From Trichomonas vaginalis G3 (lineage: Eukaryota > Parabasalia > Trichomonadida > Trichomonadidae), in contig NC_067207.1 in assembly GCF_026262505.1 (NCBI RefSeq), positions 1,806,252-1,870,251 on the forward strand: a DNA stretch of 64,000 bases. The letters run 5' to 3'. The notes under the pieces were generated by a model, which ran no database searches, had not been told where the DNA came from, and worked only from the letters and a program-made list of their open reading frames with translations. The position numbers were made by a program, and so were the translations under genes. Shown piece by piece: positions 10,501 to 20,519 of this stretch (within the stretch, counting starts at the first letter, position 1; each line of letters starts with the position of its first letter).

Positions 10501-11041
10501 TCTCTTTTTCTGGAAGAAATTTCGGTACTTGGGGTGAATTTAATCGACTTGTAACTGCAGAACTGGATTGCGATCGGATTAAGATGTTATCACGAAGGAG
10601 AACTGAAACTGATAGAGTTATATGGTCATCTTTAATGAATCCGTTGGATTTTGTGAGTTTATCTGGTAATTGGAAGCTTTCATTGTGATTATGCTTAAAA
10701 TTTTTCTTGATTACCTTTTTTAATGAATATTCACTATTTAGATGATTTACTATCTTGAATGTATATATAAAATCTGGCGTCAATTCTCCCGTGCTATACT
10801 CAGTGAAGACATTTAATTTTTCGGATTCATAACCCAATGTAAAATTTAATGTAATATGTCTATCACTATCTTCTAAATCGAAGAAAGTTTCATCACCTTC
10901 TGCTGTAGAGATTTGTTGGTCATCAGATGTCAGGTAAATAGCATCGCCATCCATCGAAGAAAAAAAAATTACAAAAGGAAGTTCCTCCTTCCCCTCAAAA
11001 TAGGAATTAACTTTCGAAACTAAAGTAAATCGTAAATACAT
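7511..11041 (-). CDS. Ubiquitin carboxyl-terminal hydrolase (USP/C19), MATH-USP type
   Basis: 1176 residues. A TTG codon lies one triplet upstream in frame; the ATG at 11041 is the plausible start. The N-terminal ~150 residues end in a stretch (SNGFIKDDHITLSVSV) that looks like the last strands of a MATH domain, as in USP7. An acidic/Ser-rich linker (about 160-330) follows. The USP catalytic core starts at GLINRGTTCYINVW, with the nucleophile predicted at Cys345, has an HDSIEFF box (the QQDAxEF equivalent) and a His box SGHYYCYIK ending in an AYVLVY strand. The remaining ~570 residues are probably ubiquitin-like folds as in USP7. The enzyme should remove ubiquitin from proteins. The catalytic core is rather short (about 250 residues). 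Family call firm, USP7 orthology only likely. Confidence 0.85.
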   Translation of the reverse strand: MYLRFTLVSKVNSYFEGKEELPFVIFFSSMDGDAIYLTSDDQQISTAEGDETFFDLEDSDRHITLNFTLGYESEKLNVFTEYSTGELTPDFIYTFKIVNHLNSEYSLKKVIKKNFKHNHNESFQLPDKLTKSNGFIKDDHITLSVSVLLRDNILIRSQSSSAVTSRLNSPQVPKFLPEKEINIQEIQENIPKLQLDIPKLQTESKNTISDSDSDVIEVTAIKKSHRPSSMTFSSDSSDSFNFIRKNSQNSEKPSQTNKTTTGKSQEDTKILQKNSKNDDESDSFDLELENDEEIKENKKEIPSKFETSSDDISFNFNSQNDTKSDILNSTSNAPFSGLINRGTTCYINVWLQILFHLPIFRLHVFKSDNENDSEFLNSLRRLFYKMMIEPTGSQNPKQLIDSFGWDTGILSTQHDSIEFFTLLISSLPNSLKKIVDDLFEGKLKQKIYKDDKMLTKSNQDFLTLSLDVKTAQNLTESLQKFSEKAKLQDYNGQKDCEMETTIKKPPKILIVHLNRFSFDEKGVIKLNDEFKFDEKFIYKTAEYQLFSVIVHSGSPNSGHYYCYIKPQMKDDFVLFNDTEVKFCSKREMIENNFGGKIFSAYVLVYISTIEINSIFVDVDINEIDKTKFEEMLNLNVFFDKDIDFSAKSGYLSYINRFPLHLKIPVSETIENIIPKLKINPKIDNLTENDKYLSKIVSDFNEGKLLDLKNISEENLRYFSLENEISLGNELQKSDKISVLEETKGVIILQNFPKKYIFPVLIYEPSLICPLRLFTILNLDEIDIKVSDVISISFSDKSVKTDNISLSVSNATLSFKTLINSQKLSEINLKNGQIFILSSKTGNFDLDNTVKNCFSFDDRCKFNISFDENQNNLTFDTLHENMTNCQIYPKKLSLFMSIMKESFKITLTFNNEITKDVYLLPDCNFGTFYDILQNIFGKRYEISKEKTTLFFFSSNSFTPIYYKFEDLVRKCLFQNKSYKVMSMNGISLLSQKSFFRVIALVVNGPIIVKESEFLVTSLFTVDGILDELYERNLISSNKYKVLAMKENVFRFADETVYVSFYSNPFRVFSILSKDVLILTVFYFTRENSTLREYDKKLPFPVEIKPADTFLALREQLKEKYQLDTTGNKLFKVSYGIYGNIEASSVNDDEYIMKAVNIEKERVGIEIVISNTLKLHQL

Positions 11042-11802
11042 CAATGATTTAATTATACCTATTGAATAATTATTTGAAATTTAATTTTTCAATTTCATTC
11101 AAGGTAATGAATTCAAAACAAAGATCGTTTGTTTGATGACAGGAAAGTTGGATTGCATATTCCTTAATTGATCAGATCTAGTGATTATTCAATTTAAAGA
11201 ATGTGCAAAAAATTAAATCATAGAAACTGTTTGATGGAACTGTTCTATACTTGTTGAGTGTTGAACTCTTGTAGATATATATTATTTTCCCATATATACT
11301 TTCAAAAATTCAATTGTTTTTTTTTTTATATTCTTGAACGTAATATATTTTTATTGGGAAAATTGTTAAAATGCATGCTGCTTACGATGCATGCTAATCA
11401 AAAGAAGTATCTTGTCAATATTCTGTTATGTAAAGATTATTGAAACTATGAATTATCAATATATGTGTAGTATTGTTTTAGATATTTAATAGTTATGAAA
11501 TAGTTATCATGATTATTTCATATCTTCCAATTTTTTGAAAAAATGGTTTAAAAGCATTACAAGGTGCATAAACATCAAAAGATATCAATTTATGGTATAT
11601 GTATATCTTTTTAATTGTCAGAGTGACGATACCTCAATTTGACGGATCTACAATGAATAGTGGATCTTTTTGAATTTTTTTTTCTCAAAATTATTTTTCT
11701 CAATTAGAATCTTATTTCTTAAATATGCTAATAATTTTCTCTGAAGCCTCATATTGTTTTTTGGCAGGTCACTTTGTGAACCGACAGTTAGGATCCAAAT
11801 TA

Positions 11803-11816
11803 ATCACCGCGGTGAT
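11803..11816. promoter_or_regulatory. Perfect 14-bp palindrome
   Basis: ATCACCGCGGTGAT equals its own reverse complement and is much more GC-rich than its surroundings. It lies about 170 bases upstream of the Myb fragment start. It could be a dimeric protein site; nothing proves this. Confidence 0.35.
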
Positions 11817-11959
11817 GTCAAAATAAAATTCTGAATTATCGGAATATAGATCTTTTTTAAATCCAATTTAGAATATAATTATTACATTATTCTCAAAACC
11901 ATCAGTTCTGAATTATTGAATGTTCTTTTAATTTTGAATAGGAGAGTTATAATTTTGGT

Positions 11960-11966
11960 TCATTTG
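11960..11966 (+). promoter_or_regulatory. Initiator-like element of the Myb 5' fragment
   Basis: TCATTTG fits the trichomonad initiator pattern TCA(Y)T(T/A) and lies 20 bases before the ATG at 11986, the usual spacing in this window. Confidence 0.45.
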
Positions 11967-11985
11967 AATTAAAGTACCGGGATCA

Positions 11986-12144
11986 ATGCTGTTATATTCT
12001 AGAAAAAAGAAGCACGGGGAAACTAAGCTAGTTAAAAACAAGTGGACCCCCGATGAAGATAAACTTTTAGAAGAAGCAGTGAAAAATAATGGAACTACAA
12101 GATGGGATTCCATTGCATTGAATTTAGGGCTGTACAAGATTTAA
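11986..12144 (+). pseudogene. R2R3-Myb gene, 5' fragment (first half of first Myb repeat)
   Basis: A 52-residue ORF. After a short basic N-terminus it reads NKWTPDEDKLLEEAVKNNG and TRWDSIALNL, which is the first two-thirds of a Myb repeat with its Trp residues, and then leaves the family consensus (GLYKI) and stops. The rest of a matching Myb protein lies at 13478-13933 on the same strand. The 5' end looks healthy (initiator and ATG). In trichomonads Myb proteins are common transcription regulators; this one appears to be disrupted between the two fragments. Alternatively the two fragments come from different Myb copies. Confidence 0.6.
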
Positions 12145-13477
12145 AAAAACATTGCCGGGTTACCGTAGAGGCCTAAAAAAATCGCGCCTCGGCGGCAAGC
12201 CGCCTCGGCATTAAGAATGCGCATCTAAATTTTTATATGTCCTTCTTTCTTTTATTTTTCCCTTCCCTTTCTTTTCTTTTTCTTTTTTTTCCCTCCTCTT
12301 GCTCTCATTTACCTTTTTTTTCCTTTTCTCATCATTTTTCAAAATTTTAAATTTTTATCAAAAATCTTGCCTATAAAAGCAGACTATGGAACCTTTTAAT
12401 GCCTCTTAATCAATATTATACAGCATAAAGCATATTAAATGAAAGTAATTACGTATAAATTTATTTTATTATCTTATTTATTAATTCTTTAGCATGTATT
12501 GTTTAATATTAACTTTTCTGTACATTAAATATGATATCTCCAAAGTATGAATGCCTTGTAACGAAACGAAAACTTAATTTTATGTTGAATATTTGTCACA
12601 AACATTAGATTATTAAAATATATGTTGGATATCCCTTAGTATGAGACTTCATGACTCTTGTAGTCTAACGTGAGCTTTGGATTGCAAGCTCTGTGGTTAA
12701 CGAACATAAATTAATTGTAAAGTTTTCAAAATTTTTCATCGTTTCTATCAGCATCTATTTTTCCTTTAAAATAATATATTTGTATGAATACAATATTTAG
12801 TAATTTTTTTATTTCCCATAATTTCATTCAAAATTTCAGAAAAAATTAATTTCTATTCAATATTATTTCAGCTTCAAAACACTTCATTCTTATAGATGTT
12901 GATTCACTAAAGTGTGATACTCAATGTCTTATTTCAATGAAAATTGTTCTGCAAATTTATTTCACTTTTGACCTCACTTTTTCCGTAATTCAATTTTTTA
13001 CTTTTAATATTTTAGATCTTCATAATATCATTTGAAAAATTAACCATATAAAAAAATCAAGTTAACAATTCACTTTTTCCGTAATTCAAAAATCAAAAAT
13101 ATAAATAATATATCTTTTTATCAAATATTATTATTATATTCTATGAAAAATGAGGTCCGGAAATTTTGCGGATTCCCGTAACTCAATTTTACGGAAAAAG
13201 TGCAGTAAACTATTCAAAATACGGAAAAATTGGTGTAAACTAATGATTTTACGGTAAAATCACGGAAAGTCCCGGAAGAATATATGTGCCTATATGAAAT
13301 TATACAAAAATGAATCAAACGCATTTTAAAAGATTGTTCTTGTATTATAAATGCTATTCGCTGATTTATTAGTTGAAGAAAATTACCAAATTTTTGCCGA
13401 TTTACAAAAAATGATTTACAAAGCATATTTTTATAAGGCTTTAAAAATCTTTAAAATGTGACCGGTGACGGAAATCC
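12145..13477. repeat. Repeat-rich sequence separating the two Myb fragments
   Basis: No coding sequence seen. It holds a GC-rich hairpin (ggcggcaagccgcc, 12191-12204), a polypyrimidine tract (12239-12300, nearly pure C/T, continuing more loosely to 12340), a 19-bp direct repeat (12975-12993 and 13071-13089) whose first 14 bases recur inverted at 13189-13202, and two imperfect 30-bp tandem units (13191-13220 and 13221-13250). The composition suggests inserted or decayed mobile DNA. The eight bases CATTGAAT occur at both Myb edges (about 12116-12123 and 13507-13514), which may be a target duplication or shared Myb sequence. Confidence 0.5.
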
Positions 13478-13933
13478 ATGGTAACCAACCGCGGTTCCCG
13501 TTTGGAATGCCATACATTGAATGTTCCAGGCCGTAATGGAAGACAGTGCAGAGAAAGATGGCTTTCGGTTCTTGCTCCAGATTTATGTAAAGATGAATGG
13601 GATGAAGAAGAAGATAAAATTCTTCTTGATATGCAAAAGAAAATTGGAAACCATTGGTCTCTGATATCTACTTATCTAAGTGGTAGAACACCAATCATGG
13701 TCAAAAACAGATTCAGATTATTGATTAGAAGAGAAAGGAAACGTGAAAAGAAAGCAAAGAAAACTGCGAGAAGCACTATCAACTTAGATCATAACGAATG
13801 TATATTTGATACATCTTTGAATTTTGAAAATGTTGATTTTATTCAAATTACAGATGATTTTGATCCATTAATTACATACAACCAAATTAATGATGATTTA
13901 TTTGATAACTTTGCTGCTTCTGATGATATTTGA
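13478..13933 (+). pseudogene. R2R3-Myb gene, 3' fragment
   Basis: 151 codons. It begins inside a Myb repeat: NVPGRNGRQCRERW completes a first repeat, and DEWDEEEDKILLDMQ ... HWSLISTYLSGRTPIMVKNRF is a full second repeat with the third Trp position present. A Lys/Arg-rich stretch (RRERKREKKAKK, likely nuclear localisation) and an acidic Asn/Asp-rich tail follow. The ATG at 13478 lies within sequence that still aligns weakly with the first repeat (ECHTLNV against DSIALNL), so a normal Myb N-terminus is missing. If translated alone it would carry one and a half repeats and probably bind DNA poorly. See the 5' fragment at 11986. Confidence 0.65.
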
Positions 13934-14439
13934 TGAATTTTTTATATTCGTAATAAATTAAATAATAATACTTCTATCTTAATTTCCTAATATTTTTATT
14001 ATTGAATGATCTGATTTAAGAATGTTTATCATCAATTTCTTAAATTTTTTTAAAAAAAACTTGATTTCTTTTGATATTTCGCATAAAATTAGTATTCCTA
14101 ATATATGTAGAATTAGACAATTTAGTGAAATACGGAATATAATTCAATATCGTTATTAAGATTAAAATTAACTGAGTTAGGTTGCATATGAGCATAAAAA
14201 TTTGATTACTCAGGAGTTGTTAAACTGATTAACTTAAAATACTAGAATGTTGATAACAAAGAAAATTTATTCACAGACATAAAAGTTAATTATAAAAAAC
14301 AAGAGTATTTAAAATGTGTCATAGTCATAATGTTAACATAATTTTAATATATACCCTATTACAAAGCTGTACAAAGTTGTTAGATAGAATATCGAAGAAA
14401 CGACTTCTTAGAATCATGTTGAACCATGAACTCCTATAT
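13934..14439. other. Convergent intergenic region
   Basis: AT-rich spacer between the Myb 3' fragment and the transporter pseudogene; I see nothing in it. Confidence 0.7.
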
Positions 14440-15680
14440 CTAGAAATACGTTTTGATAATCAATCCAGTGATAGCGAGGCAAATAATTAAATGAATTAAT
14501 GCAGACCAGCCTTTCAAGCCTTTTACTTTGAATGCTCTGATGTATAGTATAGGAGGAAGTAAAAGTGCCATGAAAGAGTATGTTATTGATCCAATGAGTT
14601 CGATGATATTTTCATATCTACTTTCATAGTAATAATCAAGCGCGCCACAAACGAATATGACCATAATAGCACCAACAAATATGGAAATGAAGTTAATTTC
14701 ACTTGCGAATAATTGAACAAATTGTCTACTAGCAATTATAAGATAGCCAGCATTTGTGATAATTATATTTATGATGCTTGCAACTTGCATTACTTGGGTA
14801 AATCTATTATCAGTTGGATAAAATTCCAAAATATCTTGATCTTCGGCTTCACCCCAAAGATAAAAGTGACTAAACATCGAAATTGAAAAGTTAAAAACTG
14901 CGACAAGTGTTGTTGAAGTTATCACGAGATTGAAAACATATCTTTGAGTTGTATGCTTAAGGGCTGTAGCGACATTGCAAATGAATGGCTGGCCCCAGAA
15001 TAGAGTAGTGAATGAGGAAAATGTTGACACAAGCCCCCAGAAGTCGACTGATACTAAAACAAATTTTTCTGAGGATCGAAGCCTTCTTGTTTGAAAGATG
15101 TGACAAAGAAATATATTGTTCCAATCAGAAGTGTTAGAATTGCAAAATCACCAATCATAAAGTAAAATCGTAAAGAAACGAATTTTTTGAAAAACACAAA
15201 TGGAAGTGTAAACAGAGGAGTGATAAAGAAGAATACGAAATACTTGTTTGTGAATATTGTGTTATCACCATAAATTGGATGAATGAACATTTGTAAAGTA
15301 GTTTTTAATGATGAAATGTTGGCAATTGCAGAATAGACGAGTGTAAGAATATATATGATTCTAACAGTATTGTGACCCCATCCAAATGTATCTTTAACAA
15401 TGTCTGCATATTGGTTGCCAAAATTAAATCTCCAAGTGTAAATAAAAAAGTAGGATGCCAAAATATTTAAGAACGCAGCCAAAATACGCATTAAAATAAC
15501 GTTAATAATGCCGTAATCAAATAAAACGTCCATGAAATTTGCATCATTTCCGGTCATCATGCAAAACATGAGTGACATAGCTGTTACCCAATTAATCGGA
15601 TTGTGATCTACATGAAAAAGCTCTCGATCTGAGCCTACAGTAAACTTGTAATCATTTAGAAGCATATCACCGCCTATCAT
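14440..15680 (-). pseudogene. Amino-acid transporter (AAAP/SLC38-like) with a frameshift
   Basis: Two consecutive reverse-strand frames make one membrane protein. Frame one runs 15680-15054 (208 residues, ATG start, about five to six hydrophobic segments, e.g. the NWVTAMSLMFCMMTGN region). Frame two runs to 14440 (about 205 residues with five more segments, including FWGQPFICNVA). The frames join without loss if one base is added near the T run at 15064-15068 (A run on the coding strand): frame two then reads smoothly before and after. Total length of about 410 residues and 11 segments fits the amino-acid/auxin permease family, which imports amino acids with protons or sodium. Either a recent pseudogene or a homopolymer sequencing error. 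Confidence 0.65.
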
Positions 15681-16950
15681 TGTATTGAATAATATAAAAA
15701 TTCTGAGCTATGAAAAGTGAATATAAAAATTGAAATTCTGAAATAGGAAACAAGTTGCAAATCGAGATTTTATGAATACCATAATTCAAATTTCAGAAGT
15801 CGAAATTGAAAACAATATAGAAATCATTTATGAAGTTTAATCGAAATTTTTATTAACAATATATTTGAAATATAATTCTAGGTTTTGAAAATTGAGAATA
15901 AAAAGTTATTTTGTTTTAGAAATACTTTAAAATATGTCTAGATGATAATTGATTTCCGAGGTTTTGTTACAATTATATAACGAACAGAAAATTTCCGTTA
16001 AATTATCTATCACTTAATTCAAACAGTATCATTTAACAGATTGATTTTACGATGAAGGTGATTGAATTCAAAAATTAACGTATAAACTGCGTATTCAATT
16101 TTCTTCTCAATCTAAAATACTTTTCAGAAAGAGAATTTGACATGTTATGCATTTGAATTGCATTATCATATGCAGACATTTTTAAAAATTAAATAAAAAT
16201 TTTGACAGTTTATGTAATGATCATTTTTTATAAGTTCAATCATATTTTCAATTATATATTGATGAATTTTTCTTTCAAAATTACAGGTAAAATTTTCAAA
16301 GAAAAATCATTTGGAACCCAATCGTTTTTAGTTATCAGTATAAAATCTGCAGCAATATTTTAAGTTTATTTGCATGACAATCGCAAAAAAATGATCGATG
16401 TTATAGACCGAAAATAGATTTTTTCGGTTTTCTCTTCAAATAATTGAAAGAATGATACTATTATAGGTTTATTATATAGCATATAATCATGCTATAGCCG
16501 AAAATTATAAGTTTTGAGAAGATTGAATATAACACAAATAAATTTGAATGTAAGTTAAATTGCTTGTTGTTTTTAATAGCTATTTAATGAGAAATCCAAT
16601 ATTGCAAAATTCAAATTGAATGATTGAAAGAACAGAAAAAGTCATTCTTTTCAATTTCGAATATGTTTCATTGTATTTATAATTATATGACAAATAAGAT
16701 ATTTAAACTTGATTTTTGAAGGAAAATTCACAAAATTGAATAAATTCAAATAATTTTTATTCAAAAATAAACTAGTTATTTGAGTTTAATACTAATTATC
16801 TATTCAAACTACAAAGTTTGTAATTTAAAATATTTTGTGAGATTAGATTGAATTAATTCAAGGTTCTTTTCAATTAATATTAATGACCATATTACGCATT
16901 TTCGAACATTCTAAACCAAATATATAAAAATGGGAGACGAATGTTAAATT

Positions 16951-17171
16951 TGCTAGACATGGGGGAGTTGTTTGCAAAGTTTTAGCTCTTATCTCTAACA
17001 AAAAATTAATTTTTAAAAAAATGACCGAATACGTTTCACAGCGAGAAAAAAATAAAAGGCAAGATAGAATTTTCTAGACATAAAGAAGTTGTTTACCGAG
17101 TTTTAGCTCTTATCTCTAACAAAAAATTAATTTTTAAAAAAATGACCGAATACGTTTCACAGCGAGTAAAA
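16951..17171. repeat. Two-copy tandem repeat, 121-bp period
   Basis: The block starting ttttagctcttatctc at 16980 recurs at 17101 and continues through acgtttcacagcgag essentially unchanged (about 66 bases identical). The flanking parts (ctagacat...agttgttt) are repeated with several substitutions. No ORF. Confidence 0.8.
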
Positions 17172-17589
17172 AATAAAACTGTACACTGATTTTCATTTTC
17201 ATTTCCAGTCACTTTACTTATTATTTTTTCTTTTTTTCATTTTAATTATAATTTATACAGTTGTTTTTATGAATTTTAATAATCCTACTGATTTAATACC
17301 TAAATTCAGATATAAATAACTCTCATGAGGTATTACAAATCAGATTGAATTAAACAAGATAATTTGAACTTAAAAACACCTGCATTAATTAATATGGATT
17401 CTAAAATATCAGAACATTTGATTAATTGCATCAGAGTACAATACCAAATATCGAATGAATTAAATAACTAAGTGCGGAGAATGCTCAAGCAAAAGTTATA
17501 GCCGTCATTGTGTTCCTAGTTAATATATTGCATTTTTATACCAGAATGAAAAAAATGAAGTAGCGGGTGCAAAATCCTTTTGATTTGTG

Positions 17590-17597
17590 TCACTTTT
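17590..17597 (+). promoter_or_regulatory. Initiator-like element of AP-3 delta
   Basis: TCACTTTT matches the trichomonad initiator; it is 32 bases before the ATG at 17622. A second candidate, TCAATTTT, lies at about 17604. Confidence 0.5.
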
Positions 17598-17621
17598 GCT
17601 TGTTCAATTTTTTTTTTTCAA

Positions 17622-20519
17622 ATGCTTTCAAGAACTCTTTTTGATGTTATTCGTGGATATTTGAACAACAAAGTCAACGGAACAGAAGAAAAGTTCATAT
17701 CCGAGCAAATGGATGAAATGCAGAAAGAATGCGCAAACGCATCAATAGATGAAAAATCTGATATCGTACAACAAGTCATTTTCCTCAATTTAATTGGCTA
17801 TGATGTTTCATGGGCAGATTTCACCGTTCTTGAAGTCATGTCTTCTGAAAGTTACTCGGCCAAGAGAATTGCCTATACCGCGGCCTCCCAAATGTGGAAC
17901 ACCCAGTCAGATGTCGTTATTATGGCTACACATAGAATTCATCGCGATCTTACATCTGTTGTTCCACTTATTGCGAATGCCGTCCTTACATCTCTTCCTC
18001 CTTACTTATCTCTTCCACTTGCACAGCATATTGCACATGACGTCATCGCCCTCATGTCCGGTGCAAGGCCACAACTCCGCCAAAAGGCTATTATGACTTT
18101 CTACCACATTTGCCTTAAATATCCAGACGCCTTACGTCCTGGCTTCACAGCATTACGTAACAGACTTGACGATACAGATCTTTTTGTTGTTTTCTCTGCA
18201 CTTACAGTTATGTCCGAATTATGTGCTCATAATCCACAGAATTTCGTTGGTATGATTCCAAAATTCCACAAGATGCTCGAAACCGCACCAACAAACTGGA
18301 TTACTGTTCGTCTTATTACAATTCTTCGCATGCTCTGCAGCGTTGAGCCACGTCTTCCAAAGAAACTCGTTCCTCCATTCACTACAATCCTCGAGACAAC
18401 AAATTCGATCACAGTTCTCTTCGAATGCGTCAGAACTATCATTGACATCCCAATTACGAATCCAATCCTTCTTACATATGCAACACAGAGAATGCAAGCC
18501 TTCTTAGAACACAAGGATGCCAATTTGAGGTTCCTTTGCCTTACACTTTTCATAAAATTAATCGAAATTCAGCCAAAACTTGTTGCTCAACACAAGGAAT
18601 TAATCACACAATGTCTCGATAGCAATGATGAGAGCACTCGTCTCCTCGCTCTTGATCTCCTCGCAGCCCTTGCCAATACAAAGACAATTGATGGAATTGT
18701 CGGCAAAATGTTCGACCATTTCAGGGACTCCAAGAACCAAGCGTTCAAAGATCAAGTACTTAAGCGCGTTATTGAGATCTGTTCTAAAAACGATTACGAA
18801 TTAATCAGCGATTTTGAGTGGTACATTACCTGTTTGATCGACTTCCTCGAAGAAGGAGGTTTTACCTGCTACAACGAGCTTGCCGATCAGTTCTACGACC
18901 TTGCATCTCGTGTACCAGATACTCGCCAGACATTAGTCGATCTAATGTCCGCCCTCTTCGACAATGTTGAGTACAAGGACAAGACGAGACTGCTTTTGGT
19001 CGCATCTTTCATCATTGGAGAGTATGCCGAGTCGAATGAGTGCATTGAGTCACTTGTACAGCCTCTTGTCCTTCAAACAGACGAGAGAGTTCAACTCTGC
19101 TGCGTTTCAGCCGCTCTCAAGCTCTATTTGAGGCTTTCCGACGAAGAAAAAGCAAATGCTCTCGAAACTCTCAAAACTGGCCTTGAAATGTTCAGAACAA
19201 GTGGTCCCGCCGAAGTCCAAGACAGAGCAGAGATGATCCTTATGCTTCTCAACATCTTCGAGACCTCCCAAGAATCAGATGAAATTTCCCAGTTGCAAGA
19301 GACACTTTCCAGCGAATTACCTGATGACCAAGAGCCAATAGAGCTTCCTCCAGGCCTCAACGACCCAATTCCTCTGTTCGCAATCGAAGAAAAAGAGGAA
19401 GAAAAGCCGGAAGAAATCATCGACTCGAAACTTCCGAAGAAGAAAGAAGAGCACAAGGAAGGAGAGGAGAAGAAGCCGAAGAAGCCAATGAGGAAGCAGC
19501 GCCAGAACGCTCCGAAAGCCGTTGTCATCAAAGCTCCAACTAAAACAACAACTCCTGTTTCGAATTCTGCTCAAAAAGCGAAAGTTGCTCCGAAGAATTC
19601 CGCTTTATCCGATGCCCTCGCGAGTGTTGACTTAACGAGTGAAATGGCCGATGTTCAGAAAGAGCTTCCTCGCCCTATGCCGTACAACCAGGAGCTCCTC
19701 ATGAAGCAGGCCCAGCAGAGATCGACGCATTCCAAGCACTCACACGGCTCAAAGAGGAAACGCAGCAAGAACCAGGAACTTCCAATGCCAAGCGCTGTTT
19801 CAGTTCCTCCTCCACAGCAACCGCAGCCTGTCACAGCTCCAAAGCCTCGCTCGAGGATGCAGCTGATCGGAGAGAACTCGAGTTTGATCGTGAACGCAAT
19901 CGAATTCACTCCGAGCCAGACAAATCCAGGAAGACTCGAAGTCGAAGTTTTGATCCACAACCAGACAGAACTGACAATAAATTCGATAGACATAACAGTT
20001 CAGTCACAAGGAGGAGCTGTTAAAGGTGTTGACGTGCCAAGTATAACAACACCAATTTCGCCTGTTTCAAGCGCAACTCACAAGATAACAATAGAAGCAG
20101 CAAATATGACGCAGCCACAAAAAGTGAGAATTATTTTTGTCCCTGTTGAAGGAGGTGTCGAAACACTCGATGCAACATTGAGATTGTTCCCTTCTTTCTT
20201 CTTGACAGCGGCACCAACAGAAGGATTCGAACAGGCAGAGAAGAAATGCACATTCGATGAGAAGATGAAGCCAATTCAGACTCAGAAAGCAAGAGAAGTC
20301 CTACAAACAGCATTCAACGTCGTAAGAGGATCAAACATCAAATTACCTGATGCTTCTTCAAGAGCTATTTACGCAAAGACACCAGCCGGTCATGAGGCAA
20401 TTGCATACGTGCAGGCAGCTGCTGGTCAGGTAATAATAGAAGTTAAAAGCACTAACGAATTACTTGGAAAGTCTCTCGTGAAGGAGTTGGAAATGAAAGT
20501 CAAAGCAATCGAACAATAA
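17622..20519 (+). CDS. AP3D1: AP-3 complex subunit delta (delta-adaptin)
   Basis: 965 residues from the ATG at 17622 (MLSRTLFDVIRGY); the frame is open a little further upstream but only from a TTG lying before the initiator. The N-terminal ~540 residues are an adaptin HEAT-repeat trunk: KFISEQMDEMQKEC, LNLIGYDVSWADFTVLEVMSS and KYPDALRPGFTALRNRLDD are characteristic of AP-3 delta rather than of gamma, alpha or beta adaptins. A charged Lys/Glu/Pro-rich hinge (about 600-760, with runs of basic residues) and a C-terminal ear-like region (about 775-965) follow. AP-3 sorts cargo from endosome or Golgi to lysosome-like compartments. Codon use is more GC-rich than in the neighbours, as in highly expressed genes. 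The 3' end has TAAATAAA at the stop. Confidence 0.9.
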   Translation: MLSRTLFDVIRGYLNNKVNGTEEKFISEQMDEMQKECANASIDEKSDIVQQVIFLNLIGYDVSWADFTVLEVMSSESYSAKRIAYTAASQMWNTQSDVVIMATHRIHRDLTSVVPLIANAVLTSLPPYLSLPLAQHIAHDVIALMSGARPQLRQKAIMTFYHICLKYPDALRPGFTALRNRLDDTDLFVVFSALTVMSELCAHNPQNFVGMIPKFHKMLETAPTNWITVRLITILRMLCSVEPRLPKKLVPPFTTILETTNSITVLFECVRTIIDIPITNPILLTYATQRMQAFLEHKDANLRFLCLTLFIKLIEIQPKLVAQHKELITQCLDSNDESTRLLALDLLAALANTKTIDGIVGKMFDHFRDSKNQAFKDQVLKRVIEICSKNDYELISDFEWYITCLIDFLEEGGFTCYNELADQFYDLASRVPDTRQTLVDLMSALFDNVEYKDKTRLLLVASFIIGEYAESNECIESLVQPLVLQTDERVQLCCVSAALKLYLRLSDEEKANALETLKTGLEMFRTSGPAEVQDRAEMILMLLNIFETSQESDEISQLQETLSSELPDDQEPIELPPGLNDPIPLFAIEEKEEEKPEEIIDSKLPKKKEEHKEGEEKKPKKPMRKQRQNAPKAVVIKAPTKTTTPVSNSAQKAKVAPKNSALSDALASVDLTSEMADVQKELPRPMPYNQELLMKQAQQRSTHSKHSHGSKRKRSKNQELPMPSAVSVPPPQQPQPVTAPKPRSRMQLIGENSSLIVNAIEFTPSQTNPGRLEVEVLIHNQTELTINSIDITVQSQGGAVKGVDVPSITTPISPVSSATHKITIEAANMTQPQKVRIIFVPVEGGVETLDATLRLFPSFFLTAAPTEGFEQAEKKCTFDEKMKPIQTQKAREVLQTAFNVVRGSNIKLPDASSRAIYAKTPAGHEAIAYVQAAAGQVIIEVKSTNELLGKSLVKELEMKVKAIEQ

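Larger units (their letters stand above)
11042..11985. other. Divergent intergenic region with a 14-bp palindrome
   Basis: Upstream region of both the ubiquitin protease (-) and the split Myb gene (+). Only a perfect palindrome ATCACCGCGGTGAT at 11803-11816 and an initiator-like TCATTTG at 11960 stand out. Confidence 0.6.
15681..17621. other. Long intergenic region upstream of AP-3 delta
   Basis: 1.9 kb of AT-rich DNA with no credible gene. It holds a 121-bp tandem duplication (16951-17171) and, near the right end, the AP-3 delta initiator. Confidence 0.65.

Noticed and set aside
12124-13513. Intron in the Myb gene
   Set aside because: No trichomonad-type splice signals (GTAYGT at the 5' side, ACTAACACACAG at the 3' side) were found at the breaks, and known introns in these organisms are short.
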